DNA of 64,000 nt from Oscillospiraceae bacterium (GTDB taxonomy: Bacteria; Bacillota; Clostridia; Oscillospirales; Oscillospiraceae): assembly GCA_017540565.1 (NCBI GenBank), contig JAFYAU010000008.1:154975-218974 (forward strand), read 5' to 3'. The position numbers and the translations under genes were made by a program. Numbering within the stretch: the first letter of the stretch is position 1; the number at the start of each line of letters is the position of its first letter. Below the pieces are notes generated by a model that was not told where the DNA came from, searched no databases, and saw only the letters and a list, made by a program, of their open reading frames with translations. Shown here piece by piece: positions 1 to 7,322 of the stretch.

Positions 1-270
1 CTGAAAGAGCACGGGATCCGCACGCGGATCAGGCGCAAACCGAGCGAAGGAAGTCAGGAGGTGCTTGATTCCATCCGCGCGGGATACGTCAGCTACGTGA
101 TAAACACAAGGGCGATCCTGTCCGGCGTCCACTACGGAGACGGCGTGGCGATCCGACGGGCGGCGGCTGCCAGCGGGACCACGATGCTGACGTCGCTGGA
201 CACGGTCCGGATGCTTCTCGATGTTCTGGAGGAAGTGACGTTCGGCGTATCCGCCATCGACGACGAGTGA
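1..270 (+). CDS. carB: Carbamoyl-phosphate synthase large subunit, C-terminal fragment
   Basis: The reading frame is open from the first base of the window and codes for the last 89 residues of the protein. They match the MGS-like allosteric domain at the C-terminus of CarB: a VINT motif followed by a run of basic residues and the TSLDT segment that closes the domain. CarB makes carbamoyl phosphate from bicarbonate, ammonia (from glutamine through CarA) and ATP, for pyrimidine and arginine synthesis in the cytoplasm. The catalytic ATP-grasp halves lie upstream, outside the window. The stop is 14 bases before dapF, so the two genes are probably cotranscribed. Confidence 0.88.
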   Translation: MKEHGIRTRIRRKPSEGSQEVLDSIRAGYVSYVINTRAILSGVHYGDGVAIRRAAAASGTTMLTSLDTVRMLLDVLEEVTFGVSAIDDE

Positions 271-284
271 AAGGAGCTGCAGAC

Positions 285-1076
285 ATGCATTTTACGAAGA
301 TGCAGGGACTGGGAAATGATTATCTTTACGTATTCGGGGAGGTCCCGGACAACGTGGCGGAACTGTCCCGGAAGCTGTCGGACCGCCATTTCGGGGCGGG
401 TTCTGACGGCATGATCTACATCAGCCGTTCTTCCGCGGCGGATTTCCGGATGCGGATCTTCAACGCCGACGGAAGCGAGGCGGCCATGTGCGGCAACGGG
501 ATCCGCTGTGTCGGAAAGTATGTCTACGACAAGGGCTATACGGACAGGACGAGCCTGACCGTTGAGACGATGTCCGGCATCCGGACGCTGGAGATGCAGG
601 TCAGAAACGGCCGTGTCCGGAGCGTGACGGTCGGCATGGGCGCAGCGGAGGTCGGAGATGAGCTGAGCGTGGAGGCGGACGGCCGTACGGTGACCGGAAC
701 GCCGGTATCCGTCGGCAATCCTCATTTCGTGATCTTCGTCGACGACATCGATGAGGCTCCCCTGTATGAGCTGGGGCCGCTGATCGAAAAGCACGAGGCC
801 TTCCCCGGCGGGATCAACGTCGAATTCGTGCAGGTCCTGGCCGGGGACCGGATCCGGATGCGGGTCTGGGAGAGGGGAAGCGGAGTGACGATGGCCTGCG
901 GGACCGGCGCCTGCGCGAGCGCCGCGGCTGCGGTGAAGACCGGACGCTGCGGCGGAGACGGACCCGTGACCGTCGTGCTCGACGGAGGACGGCTGGAGAT
1001 CGATGTGCGGGAGGACGGAACGGTCGTGATGACCGGTCCCGCAGAGACCGTCTATGAAGGGGAGGCAGAACTGTGA
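285..1076 (+). CDS. dapF: Diaminopimelate epimerase
   Basis: Interconverts LL- and meso-diaminopimelate, the last step before lysine and the meso-DAP building block of peptidoglycan. The 263-residue length is usual for DapF. Both catalytic cysteine motifs are visible: AMCGNGIRC near residue 72 and the second in MACGTGAC near residue 205, the cofactor-independent two-base pair. The start is the ATG at 285, because AAAGGAG lies 8 bases before it; an in-frame GTG at 267 overlaps this ribosome binding site and the carB stop and is unlikely. The gene overlaps dapL by four bases (GTGA), implying translational coupling of two consecutive steps. Confidence 0.95.
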   Translation: MHFTKMQGLGNDYLYVFGEVPDNVAELSRKLSDRHFGAGSDGMIYISRSSAADFRMRIFNADGSEAAMCGNGIRCVGKYVYDKGYTDRTSLTVETMSGIRTLEMQVRNGRVRSVTVGMGAAEVGDELSVEADGRTVTGTPVSVGNPHFVIFVDDIDEAPLYELGPLIEKHEAFPGGINVEFVQVLAGDRIRMRVWERGSGVTMACGTGACASAAAAVKTGRCGGDGPVTVVLDGGRLEIDVREDGTVVMTGPAETVYEGEAEL

Positions 1077-2266
1077 TCAGCCCCAACATGCATTACGCGG
1101 ATCTGAAGGATTCCTATCTCTTCTACAGGATCGCGCAGAAAACCGGAGCCTACCTGCGGGAACATCCCGGCGCCTATCTTTACCGCATGGGGATCGGGGA
1201 TGTCACCCTGCCGCTGTGTCCGGCGGTCATCGCAGCACTGCACCGGGCGGTGGACGATCAGGCGGACGCGGCCGGTTTTCACGGATACATGCCGGAATGC
1301 GGCGCGCCTTTTCTGCGGGAAGCGATCGCGGAGCATTACCGGAAGCGCGGTATCGCCCTGGCTGATGACGAGGTCTTCGTTTCGAGCGGCGCCAGCGACG
1401 AGCTGGGAGACATCCTCGACCTGTTCGACCGGAGAAGCAGCGCCCTGGTGATGGAACCCGCCTATCCCGCCTACGTGGACGCCAACGTCATGGCGGGGAG
1501 AACCGTCATCCGGCTTCCGTCGGACGAGAGCGAGGGATTCCTTCCCGAACCGCGGGAGGAGGCGAAGGCGGATCTCATCTACATCTGTTCTCCGAACAAC
1601 CCTACGGGAGCCGTGTTCTCCAGGGAACAGCTCACCCGGTGGGTCGACTTTGCCAACGCCAACGGTTCCGTCATCCTCTTCGACGCGGCCTATGAGGCCT
1701 TCATCGAGGATGACGCGCTGCCGCGCAGCATCTTCGAGATCGGCGGCGCGGAGACCTGTGCGATCGAGATCTGCTCCCTGTCGAAGACCGCCGGGTTTAC
1801 CGGAACGCGCCTGGGATACACCGTAATACCGAAGGCGCTGAAACGCCGCGGGATGAGTTTCAACGACATGTGGGTGCGCAACCGTACGACGAAGACGAAC
1901 GGCGTCTCCTATATCATACAGAAAGGAGGAGCAGCCGTCTTTACGGAGGAGGGTCAGGAACAGATCCGGGCCAATAGCCGGATCTACAAGAACAACGCCG
2001 GTTTTCTGACGGAGGCTCTCGACGGGCTGGGCATCCGGTATTTCGGAGGCAGGAATTCGCCGTACATCTGGATGAAGTGCCCCGGCGGCATGGGAAGCTG
2101 GGATTTCTTCGATCTGCTCCTTCGCGAGATACAGGTCGTCGGCACGCCGGGAGAGGGCTTCGGAGCGTGCGGAGAGGGCTTCTTCCGCTTTTCCACCTTC
2201 GGAAGCCCCGAAGATACGGCGGAAGCGGCACGGAGGATGACATCCCTTCTCGCTGGCATGCCGTGA
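1073..2266 (+). CDS. dapL: LL-diaminopimelate aminotransferase
   Basis: Pyridoxal-phosphate enzyme that converts tetrahydrodipicolinate directly to LL-diaminopimelate with glutamate as amino donor, bypassing the acylated DapD/C/E route. It is a 397-residue fold-type I aminotransferase. The PLP lysine is in SLSKTAGFTGTRLGY around residue 236, and the PNNPTG segment near residue 170 is typical of the class. Translation starts at a GTG overlapping the dapF stop, preceded by GGGGAGG. The adjacency to dapF, which uses its product, supports DapL over a generic aspartate aminotransferase. A strong hairpin terminator follows. Confidence 0.9.
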   Translation: MISPNMHYADLKDSYLFYRIAQKTGAYLREHPGAYLYRMGIGDVTLPLCPAVIAALHRAVDDQADAAGFHGYMPECGAPFLREAIAEHYRKRGIALADDEVFVSSGASDELGDILDLFDRRSSALVMEPAYPAYVDANVMAGRTVIRLPSDESEGFLPEPREEAKADLIYICSPNNPTGAVFSREQLTRWVDFANANGSVILFDAAYEAFIEDDALPRSIFEIGGAETCAIEICSLSKTAGFTGTRLGYTVIPKALKRRGMSFNDMWVRNRTTKTNGVSYIIQKGGAAVFTEEGQEQIRANSRIYKNNAGFLTEALDGLGIRYFGGRNSPYIWMKCPGGMGSWDFFDLLLREIQVVGTPGEGFGACGEGFFRFSTFGSPEDTAEAARRMTSLLAGMP

Positions 2267-2298
2267 CGCTGTTCCGCCGAGGAACAGGGAAATACGAA

Positions 2299-2340
2299 AA
2301 AAAACAAACCCCCGGCCGGCAGGCCGGGGGTTCCGTGTTT
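2299..2340. terminator. Bidirectional intrinsic terminator between dapL and the UPF0210 gene
   Basis: An 11-bp perfect stem (AACCCCCGGCC at 2307-2317 and GGCCGGGGGTT at 2322-2332) has a GGCA loop. On the minus strand it is followed by a long T tract (the A run at 2297-2304); on the plus strand the T run is weaker. It sits between convergent genes and should stop transcription from both sides. Confidence 0.85.
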
Positions 2341-2351
2341 GAAGTGTCCGT

Positions 2352-3710
2352 TCAGTTGCGCAGGGAGTGGATGGGGGCGGGGATGCGTCCGCCGCGGGCG
2401 ATAAACAGGGAGGCGTCGCCTCCGTTGACGGGCATGACGGGCGCCGTGCCCAGAAGGCCGCCGAAATCCACGGTGTCTCCCACGGTTTTTCCGGGGGCGG
2501 GGATGATGCGGACGGCCGTCGTCTTGTTGTTGATCATGCCGATGGCCGCTTCGTCGGCGATGATGGCCGACAGGGTCTCGGCGGGCGTGTCGCCGGGAAC
2601 GGCGATCATGTCCAGACCGACGCTGCACACGCAGGTCATGGCCTCCAGTTTCTCGATGGTCAGGGCGCCCTTCGTGACGGCGGCGATCATGCCGGCGTCC
2701 TCGGAGACGGGGATGAAAGCGCCGGACAGGCCGCCCACGTGGGACGAGGCCATCACGCCGCCCTTCTTTACGGCGTCGTTCAGCATGGCCAGAGCGGCCG
2801 TAGTCCCGTGGCTGCCCACGGTTGACAGGCCGACCTCCTCGAGGATGTCCGCCACGCTGTCGCCGATGGCGGGCGTCGGAGCCAGGGACAGGTCCACGAT
2901 GCCGAAGGGAACGTTCAGACGGCGCGCCGCCTCCTGGGCCACCAGCTGGCCGACCCGGGTGATGCGGAAGGCGGTCTTCTTTATGGTCTCAGCCACCACG
3001 TCGAAGCTCTCGCCCTTGCAGGCCTGCAGCGCATGGTGCACGACGCCGGGGCCGGAGACGCCCACGTTGATCACGCACTCGGCCTCGCCGGGTCCGTGGA
3101 AGGCGCCTGCCATGAACGGGTTGTCCTCCACCGCGTTGGCGAACACGACCAGCTTCGCGCAGGCCATCCCGCCGTTGTCCGCCGTCAGCTCGGCGGCCTG
3201 CTTTATGATGCGGCCCATACGGGCTACGGCGTCCATGTTGATGCCGGCCTTCGTGGAGGCCACGTTGACGCTGCTGCATACCAGTTCCGTTTCGGCCAGC
3301 GCCTGGGGAATGGAGCGGAGCAGTTTCTCGTCTCCGACGGTCATGCCCTTCTGGACCAGGGCGGAGTAGCCGCCGATGAAGTTCACGCCGGTCTCGTGAG
3401 CGGCCCGGTCCAGGGCCATGGCGAACGGAACATAGTCTTCCGTTTCGGAGCTTTCAGCAACGAGCGCGACCGGCGTGACGGAGATGCGTTTGTTGACGAT
3501 GGGGATGCCGAACTCGCTCTCGATGGCTTCGCCGGTCTTGACAAGATCTGCCGCGTACCGGGCGATCTTGTCATAGATCCTGCCGCATCACTTCGCGGCG
3601 TCCGGATGGGCGCAGTCACGCAGGGAGATGCCCATGGTGATGGTGCGGACGTCCAGATGCTGCTGCGAGATCATGTCTATGGTCGCAAGTATCTCTCCTG
3701 AATTGATCAT
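2352..3710 (-). CDS. UPF0210 (DUF711/PFL) family protein with in-frame TGA at codon 41
   Basis: The full frame from ATG at 3710 (after AGGGAGG) to the TGA stop at 2352 has 452 sense positions, exactly the usual length of UPF0210 proteins, and it is recognisable throughout, including the N-terminus ([12 protein letters not shown]) and the end ([13 protein letters not shown]). Codon 41 (3590-3588) is TGA. Conventional translation therefore gives a 40-residue stub, or only the downstream part from ATG 3419 (355 residues), which lacks a good ribosome binding site. Family homology runs through the TGA without insertion or frameshift. Possible readings are a nonsense mutation (CGA to TGA), a sequencing error, or selenocysteine. 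The cellular role of the family is not established. The ACT gene just upstream is its usual partner. Confidence 0.85.
3542..3590 (-). other. SECIS-like hairpin downstream of the in-frame TGA
   Basis: On the transcribed strand the TGA (3590-3588) is followed by 17 nt and then a stem CAAGATCGCC (3570-3561) pairing with GGC-A-GATCTTG (3552-3542), with one bulged A and an 8-nt loop CGGTACGC. The loop starts 27 nt after the TGA and has a G as its second base. Stem length, distance and loop G fall within the loose bacterial SECIS consensus. The stem is partly imposed by the encoded protein sequence, so this is suggestive only. Confidence 0.3.
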
Positions 3711-3725
3711 GTGACGGCCTCCCTG

Positions 3726-3995
3726 TCAGATGCGGTGCATGGCGTCGAAGATCTCTTCCCGCTGGATGCGGACGGACAGGTCCATCTCCTCACCCTGGGC
3801 CTTCAGGGCGAGGGCCAGGTCGGAGAAGGAGATGGTGCAGGCGCTGCAGTCCACCAGCATGACCATGGTGAAGCACTCCTGGAGCAGCGTCTGGCTGATG
3901 TCCAGGATGTTCACGTTGTACTTGCTGAGCAGAGAGCAGATGCTGGCGATGATGCCGACTTTATCCGAGCCGATGACAGTTACGATAGCGCGCAT
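3726..3995 (-). CDS. ACT domain-containing protein (UPF0237 family)
   Basis: An 89-residue stand-alone ACT domain. ACT domains bind small ligands, commonly amino acids, and regulate partner proteins. The sequence starts with a beta strand (MRAIVTVIGSDKVG) followed by the GIIASICSLLSKY helix and the NILDISQ strand, as in UPF0237 members. It has a ribosome binding site (AAGGAGGAACC) and lies 15 bases before the UPF0210 gene on the same strand. The pairing of these two families is widespread in Firmicutes, so a regulatory subunit of the UPF0210 protein is the natural inference. No ligand can be named from sequence. Confidence 0.88.
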   Translation of the reverse strand: MRAIVTVIGSDKVGIIASICSLLSKYNVNILDISQTLLQECFTMVMLVDCSACTISFSDLALALKAQGEEMDLSVRIQREEIFDAMHRI

Positions 3996-4007
3996 GACGG
4001 TTCCTCC

Positions 4008-4598
4008 TTACGGTTCGCGGTGTTCGTTCAGCTCGTCGAGCGTCAGATCGAACGCCGGTATGAAATGTTCCATGAAATAGTCCACTTCCGGCATGTGCAT
4101 GCCGCGCAGCCGGGCCTCCGTCTGACGGGCGGCCAGCGAGAATTCGGTGCTGCCGCTCTTCAGCTCCTCGAGGCACTTGATATACGCCGAGAGCTTGTCC
4201 GCCGCTTTTACGAGCCGGCGGGTATCTTCGCCGCTCTCCCCGAGCAGCTCCCGGTAGGCGGGTCGCATCCCGTCCGGCAGCGTGCTCAGCAGCTTGTCCG
4301 CGGCCAGCGCCTCGACCTGCTTGTAAGCGGTCATGATTTCCGGGTTGAAGTACTTGACCGGAGTGGGCATGTCCCCGGTGTAGATCTCGGACGCGTCGTG
4401 GAACAGAGCGGCTGCCGCAGCCCTGTCCGGGTCGCAGGGGACGCCGAGGATGTCCCTCCGGATAACGGCCAGTCCGTGGGCGATCACGGCCACCATATGG
4501 CTGTGCTCCTGGACGTTCTCCGGGAAGCTGTTGCGCATCAGCGCCCAGCGGCTGATGTTCTTCATGCGCGAGATCAGGGCAAAAAAGCGAAAACTCAC
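4008..4598 (-). CDS. HD-domain 5'-deoxynucleotidase, YfbR-like
   Basis: About 196 residues, related to YfbR, which removes phosphate from deoxyribonucleoside 5'-monophosphates. The metal-binding HD signature is present: the first His in NVQEHSHMVAV, the pair in ALFHDASE and the later Asp in the GDMPTPVKY segment that is characteristic of YfbR. The likely start is GTG at 4598 (VSFRFFALISRMK), because AAGGGAGG lies 7 bases before it; a TTG at 4616 would place that site inside the gene. The stop is 12 bases before the ACT gene, suggesting one transcript of three genes, although a functional link is not obvious. Confidence 0.82.
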   Translation of the reverse strand: MSFRFFALISRMKNISRWALMRNSFPENVQEHSHMVAVIAHGLAVIRRDILGVPCDPDRAAAAALFHDASEIYTGDMPTPVKYFNPEIMTAYKQVEALAADKLLSTLPDGMRPAYRELLGESGEDTRRLVKAADKLSAYIKCLEELKSGSTEFSLAARQTEARLRGMHMPEVDYFMEHFIPAFDLTLDELNEHREP

Positions 4599-4693
4599 GG
4601 CCGGCCCTCCCTTCAAAAGCGATACGCGTATTCTACCATACGGCGGAAGCGGTTGTAAAGATTGGACGGGGTCCTCTTTGACGGAGCAATTCC

Positions 4694-4722
4694 TTGCTTT
4701 TCATGCCCGGCGGTGCTACAAT
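4694..4722 (+). promoter_or_regulatory. Promoter for the aminotransferase-trpS operon
   Basis: TTGCTT (4694-4699), a 17-bp spacer and TACAAT (4717-4722) form a good vegetative promoter, strengthened by an extended -10 TGC at 4714-4716. It lies in the divergent gap between the HD gene and the aminotransferase, about 50 bases before the start codon. Confidence 0.65.
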
Positions 4723-4773
4723 TGACCGCATCCGGGAGACCCCGCGCCGGGAAAAACGCAACGGAGGGACGCT

Positions 4774-5967
4774 ATGATCTCACAGAAAATGATCCGGCTG
4801 GCCGGCAACAGCAGCGCGATCCGCGCCATGTTCGAGGAAGGCAACCGCCTGGCTGCCCTGTACGGCAGGGAGAACGTATACGATTTCAGCCTGGGGAATC
4901 CGAACTTCCCCGCGCCCCCTTCCGTCACTGAGGCCGCCCTGGATATCCTTCAGAATACCGATCCCGTCTATCTGCACGGGTATATGAGCAACGCTGGGTA
5001 TCCGGAGGCGAGGGAGGCGATCGCCGGCTCTCTCAACCGCCGCTTCGGCACCGCCTTCACCGCGGCAAACGTGATCATGACGGTCGGCGCCGCCGGAAGC
5101 CTGAACATCGTGCTCAAGACGCTTCTGAACCCCGGCGACGAAGTGATCGCCATAGCCCCGTATTTCGTGGAGTACGGCAATTACGTGGACAACTACGACG
5201 GGGTGCTGAAGGTGGTCCGCGCCCGGGAGGATTTCCAGATCGATCCCGAAGCCGTCGCCGCCGCGGTGACGGAGAAAACGAAGGCCGTCATCATCAACAC
5301 GCCCAACAATCCCACCGGGGTCATCTATTCTGAAGAGACCCTGCGCGCGCTGGGCGAAGCCCTTGAGAAAAAGCAGGCGGAGTTCGGAAACCCGATCTGG
5401 GTGATCTCCGACGAACCCTACCGGGAACTGGCCTACGACGGGGCGGAGGTGCCCTGGATCACGGGGATCATCCGCAACAGCATCGTCTGCTACAGCTGGT
5501 CCAAGAGCCTCTCGCTGCCCGGGGAGAGGATCGGCTACGCCGTCGTGCCGTCGGAGTGCGACGAGTCCGAACTGATCCTGACCGCCCTGAGCATCGCCAA
5601 CCGGGTGTGCGGCTGCGTCAACGCGCCGTCGCTGTTCCAGCTGGTGGCCGCCCGCTGCGCGGACGAGACGACGGACCTGTCGGGGTACGACGGGAACCGC
5701 CGCCTCCTGTACGACGGGCTGACGGAAGCGGGCTTCGAATGCGTGTTCCCCCAGGGGGCCTTCTATATCTGGATGAAAACGCCGGAACCGGACGACAGGG
5801 CCTTCTCGGAACGCGCGAAAAAATACAACATCCTCGTGGTGCCTGGAGCGAGCTTCGCCTGGCCGGGCTACGTGCGCATCGCCTACTGCGTGGCGAGGCA
5901 GACCATCGAGCGCTCCATGCCGGGCTTCCGCAAGCTGGCGGAGGAATACGGACTGAGCGGGAAATAA
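4774..5967 (+). CDS. Class I/II PLP-dependent aminotransferase
   Basis: A 397-residue fold-type I aminotransferase. Visible landmarks are the N-terminal SLGNPNFPAPP substrate loop, NTPNNPTGVIY around residue 173, the SDEPYREL segment, and the PLP lysine in SWSKSLSLPGERIGY near residue 236. These place it in the aspartate aminotransferase superfamily, resembling the group annotated as pyridoxal phosphate-dependent aminotransferase in Clostridia. The exact amino acid substrate cannot be read from sequence. ATG 4774 follows ACGGAGGGACGCT. It lies 13 bases upstream of trpS; this may be only shared expression. Confidence 0.85.
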   Translation: MISQKMIRLAGNSSAIRAMFEEGNRLAALYGRENVYDFSLGNPNFPAPPSVTEAALDILQNTDPVYLHGYMSNAGYPEAREAIAGSLNRRFGTAFTAANVIMTVGAAGSLNIVLKTLLNPGDEVIAIAPYFVEYGNYVDNYDGVLKVVRAREDFQIDPEAVAAAVTEKTKAVIINTPNNPTGVIYSEETLRALGEALEKKQAEFGNPIWVISDEPYRELAYDGAEVPWITGIIRNSIVCYSWSKSLSLPGERIGYAVVPSECDESELILTALSIANRVCGCVNAPSLFQLVAARCADETTDLSGYDGNRRLLYDGLTEAGFECVFPQGAFYIWMKTPEPDDRAFSERAKKYNILVVPGASFAWPGYVRIAYCVARQTIERSMPGFRKLAEEYGLSGK

Positions 5968-5980
5968 AGGAGAGAGAGAC

Positions 5981-6985
5981 ATGGAACAGGAGAGACGGCC
6001 GGTCATTTTTTCGGGGATACAGCCCAGCGGCGAGCTGACGCTCGGATCCTACATCGGGGCCATCAAGAACTGGGTGGAACTGGCGGAGGACTACGACTGC
6101 TTCTACTGCATCGTGGACATGCACGCCATCACCGTGCGCCAGGTGCCGGCGGATCTGCGCCGCCGGACGGTGGAGCAGCTGGCCCAGTACATCGCCTGCG
6201 GACTGGATCCGCAGAAGAACACCATCTTCATCCAGAGCCACGTGCCCGCCCATGCGGAACTGGCATGGATCCTCAACTGCTATACCATGTTCGGCGAGCT
6301 GGGACGCATGACCCAGTTCAAGGACAAGTCCGCGAAGAACGCGGAGAACATCAATGCCGGGCTGTTCGACTATCCCGTGCTGATGGCGGCGGACATCCTG
6401 CTGTATCAGGCGGATCTGGTGCCCGTCGGCGACGACCAGCGGCAGCATGTGGAGCTGACGAGGGACATCGCGGAGCGCTTCAACGGCGTATACGGCGACG
6501 TGTTCCGCATCCCGCAGACCTTCAATCCGAAGGTTGGAGCGAGGATCATGAGCCTCACCTCCCCGGAGAACAAGATGTCCAAGTCGGACAAGGATCCGGG
6601 CGGCTGCATCTACATCATGCAGAAGCCGGAGGACATCATGCGCAGCTTCAAGCGCGCAGTCACCGACAGCGAGACCTGCGTCCGCTACGATCCCGTGAAC
6701 AAGAAGGGCATCTCCAACCTGATGCAGATCTACTCCGTTGCGACGGGCAAGAGCTTCGAGACCATCGAGTCGGAGTTCACCGGCAAGGGCTACGGGGAGT
6801 TCAAGCCGGCGGTCGGCGAAGCCGTGGTCGAGATGCTGCGGCCCATCCGCGAGGAGGCGACCCGCCTGATGGCGGACAAGGCCTATCTCGAGAGCGTGTA
6901 CCGCGAGGGCGCGGAGCGCGCGGCTTATACCGCCGCCCGGACCCTGCGCAAGGTCCAGAAGAAAGTGGGATTCATCCCCAGATAA
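5981..6985 (+). CDS. trpS: Tryptophanyl-tRNA synthetase
   Basis: Charges tRNA-Trp with tryptophan in the cytoplasm. The 334-residue class I synthetase has the HIGH-type nucleotide-binding loop (SGIQPSGELTLGSYIGA, residues 10-26, with LGS in place of the usual HIG) and the KMSKS loop NKMSKSDKD near residue 198. The length is normal for bacterial TrpRS. The start follows AAAGGAGAGAGAGAC. No T-box leader precedes it, as only 13 bases separate it from the aminotransferase. A strong terminator follows. Confidence 0.95.
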   Translation: MEQERRPVIFSGIQPSGELTLGSYIGAIKNWVELAEDYDCFYCIVDMHAITVRQVPADLRRRTVEQLAQYIACGLDPQKNTIFIQSHVPAHAELAWILNCYTMFGELGRMTQFKDKSAKNAENINAGLFDYPVLMAADILLYQADLVPVGDDQRQHVELTRDIAERFNGVYGDVFRIPQTFNPKVGARIMSLTSPENKMSKSDKDPGGCIYIMQKPEDIMRSFKRAVTDSETCVRYDPVNKKGISNLMQIYSVATGKSFETIESEFTGKGYGEFKPAVGEAVVEMLRPIREEATRLMADKAYLESVYREGAERAAYTAARTLRKVQKKVGFIPR

Positions 6986-7001
6986 CCGGAGAAAGAGAAA
7001 G

Positions 7002-7038
7002 ACAGCCTGCCGCACCAGATGTACGGCAGGCTGTTTTT
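7002..7038 (+). terminator. Intrinsic terminator after trpS
   Basis: A 10-bp perfect stem CAGCCTGCCG / CGGCAGGCTG with an 11-nt loop is followed by TTTTTGTG, 16 bases past the trpS stop. Confidence 0.88.
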
Positions 7039-7048
7039 GTGTTTCATG

Positions 7049-7264
7049 TTACAGGACGAAATCCTCTTCCGCGTACGCTTTCGGCGCGAATCTCGCCGGA
7101 GGGGGATCGGGCTCGCGCTTGGTGGGGTCGTACGCGAAGCGGCGGCAGCTGTCGTCCGCGTCGGATATCCCGTGGGCGAGGCAGATCATGGTGCCGGCGG
7201 CATCCAGGCGGGTGCCGTGCAGGCAGTATTCGCAGCGGGGGGGACGGCGTTTGTCAAAAAGCAT
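7049..7264 (-). CDS. Small conserved Cys-rich protein, probable zinc binder
   Basis: A 71-residue protein of unknown function. Four cysteines are arranged as CEYC near the N-terminus, then MICLAHG, then DDSCRRFAYDPTKREP, a pattern that suggests one zinc site. Similar short proteins with the CxYC and DDSCRKFxYDPxKR segments occur widely in Clostridia as conserved hypotheticals. I place the start at ATG 7264, nine bases after AGGAG; the ATG at 7273 is too close to that site. The gene has its own promoter and faces trpS across a terminator. Confidence 0.72.
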   Translation of the reverse strand: MLFDKRRPPRCEYCLHGTRLDAAGTMICLAHGISDADDSCRRFAYDPTKREPDPPPARFAPKAYAEEDFVL

Positions 7265-7284
7265 CGGTCTCATCTCCTGCGGTC

Positions 7285-7313
7285 ATTATACTACGGGCGC
7301 GCCGCGGGCGCAA
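7285..7313 (-). promoter_or_regulatory. Promoter of the small Cys-rich protein
   Basis: On the minus strand TTGCGC (7313-7308), a 17-bp spacer and a perfect TATAAT (7290-7285) lie about 20 bases before the start codon at 7264. Confidence 0.6.
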
Positions 7314-7322
7314 GGGATGCGC

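Noticed and set aside
2077..3369. Plus-strand frame covering the dapL end and the UPF0210 gene
   Set aside because: Crosses a strong terminator and overlaps two real genes; composition is a shadow.
3588..3590. Alternative genetic code using TGA as an amino acid
   Set aside because: Many genes in the window end with TGA at the expected family length, and Trp is TGG throughout.
5968..5980. T-box leader for trpS
   Set aside because: Only 13 bases separate trpS from the preceding gene.
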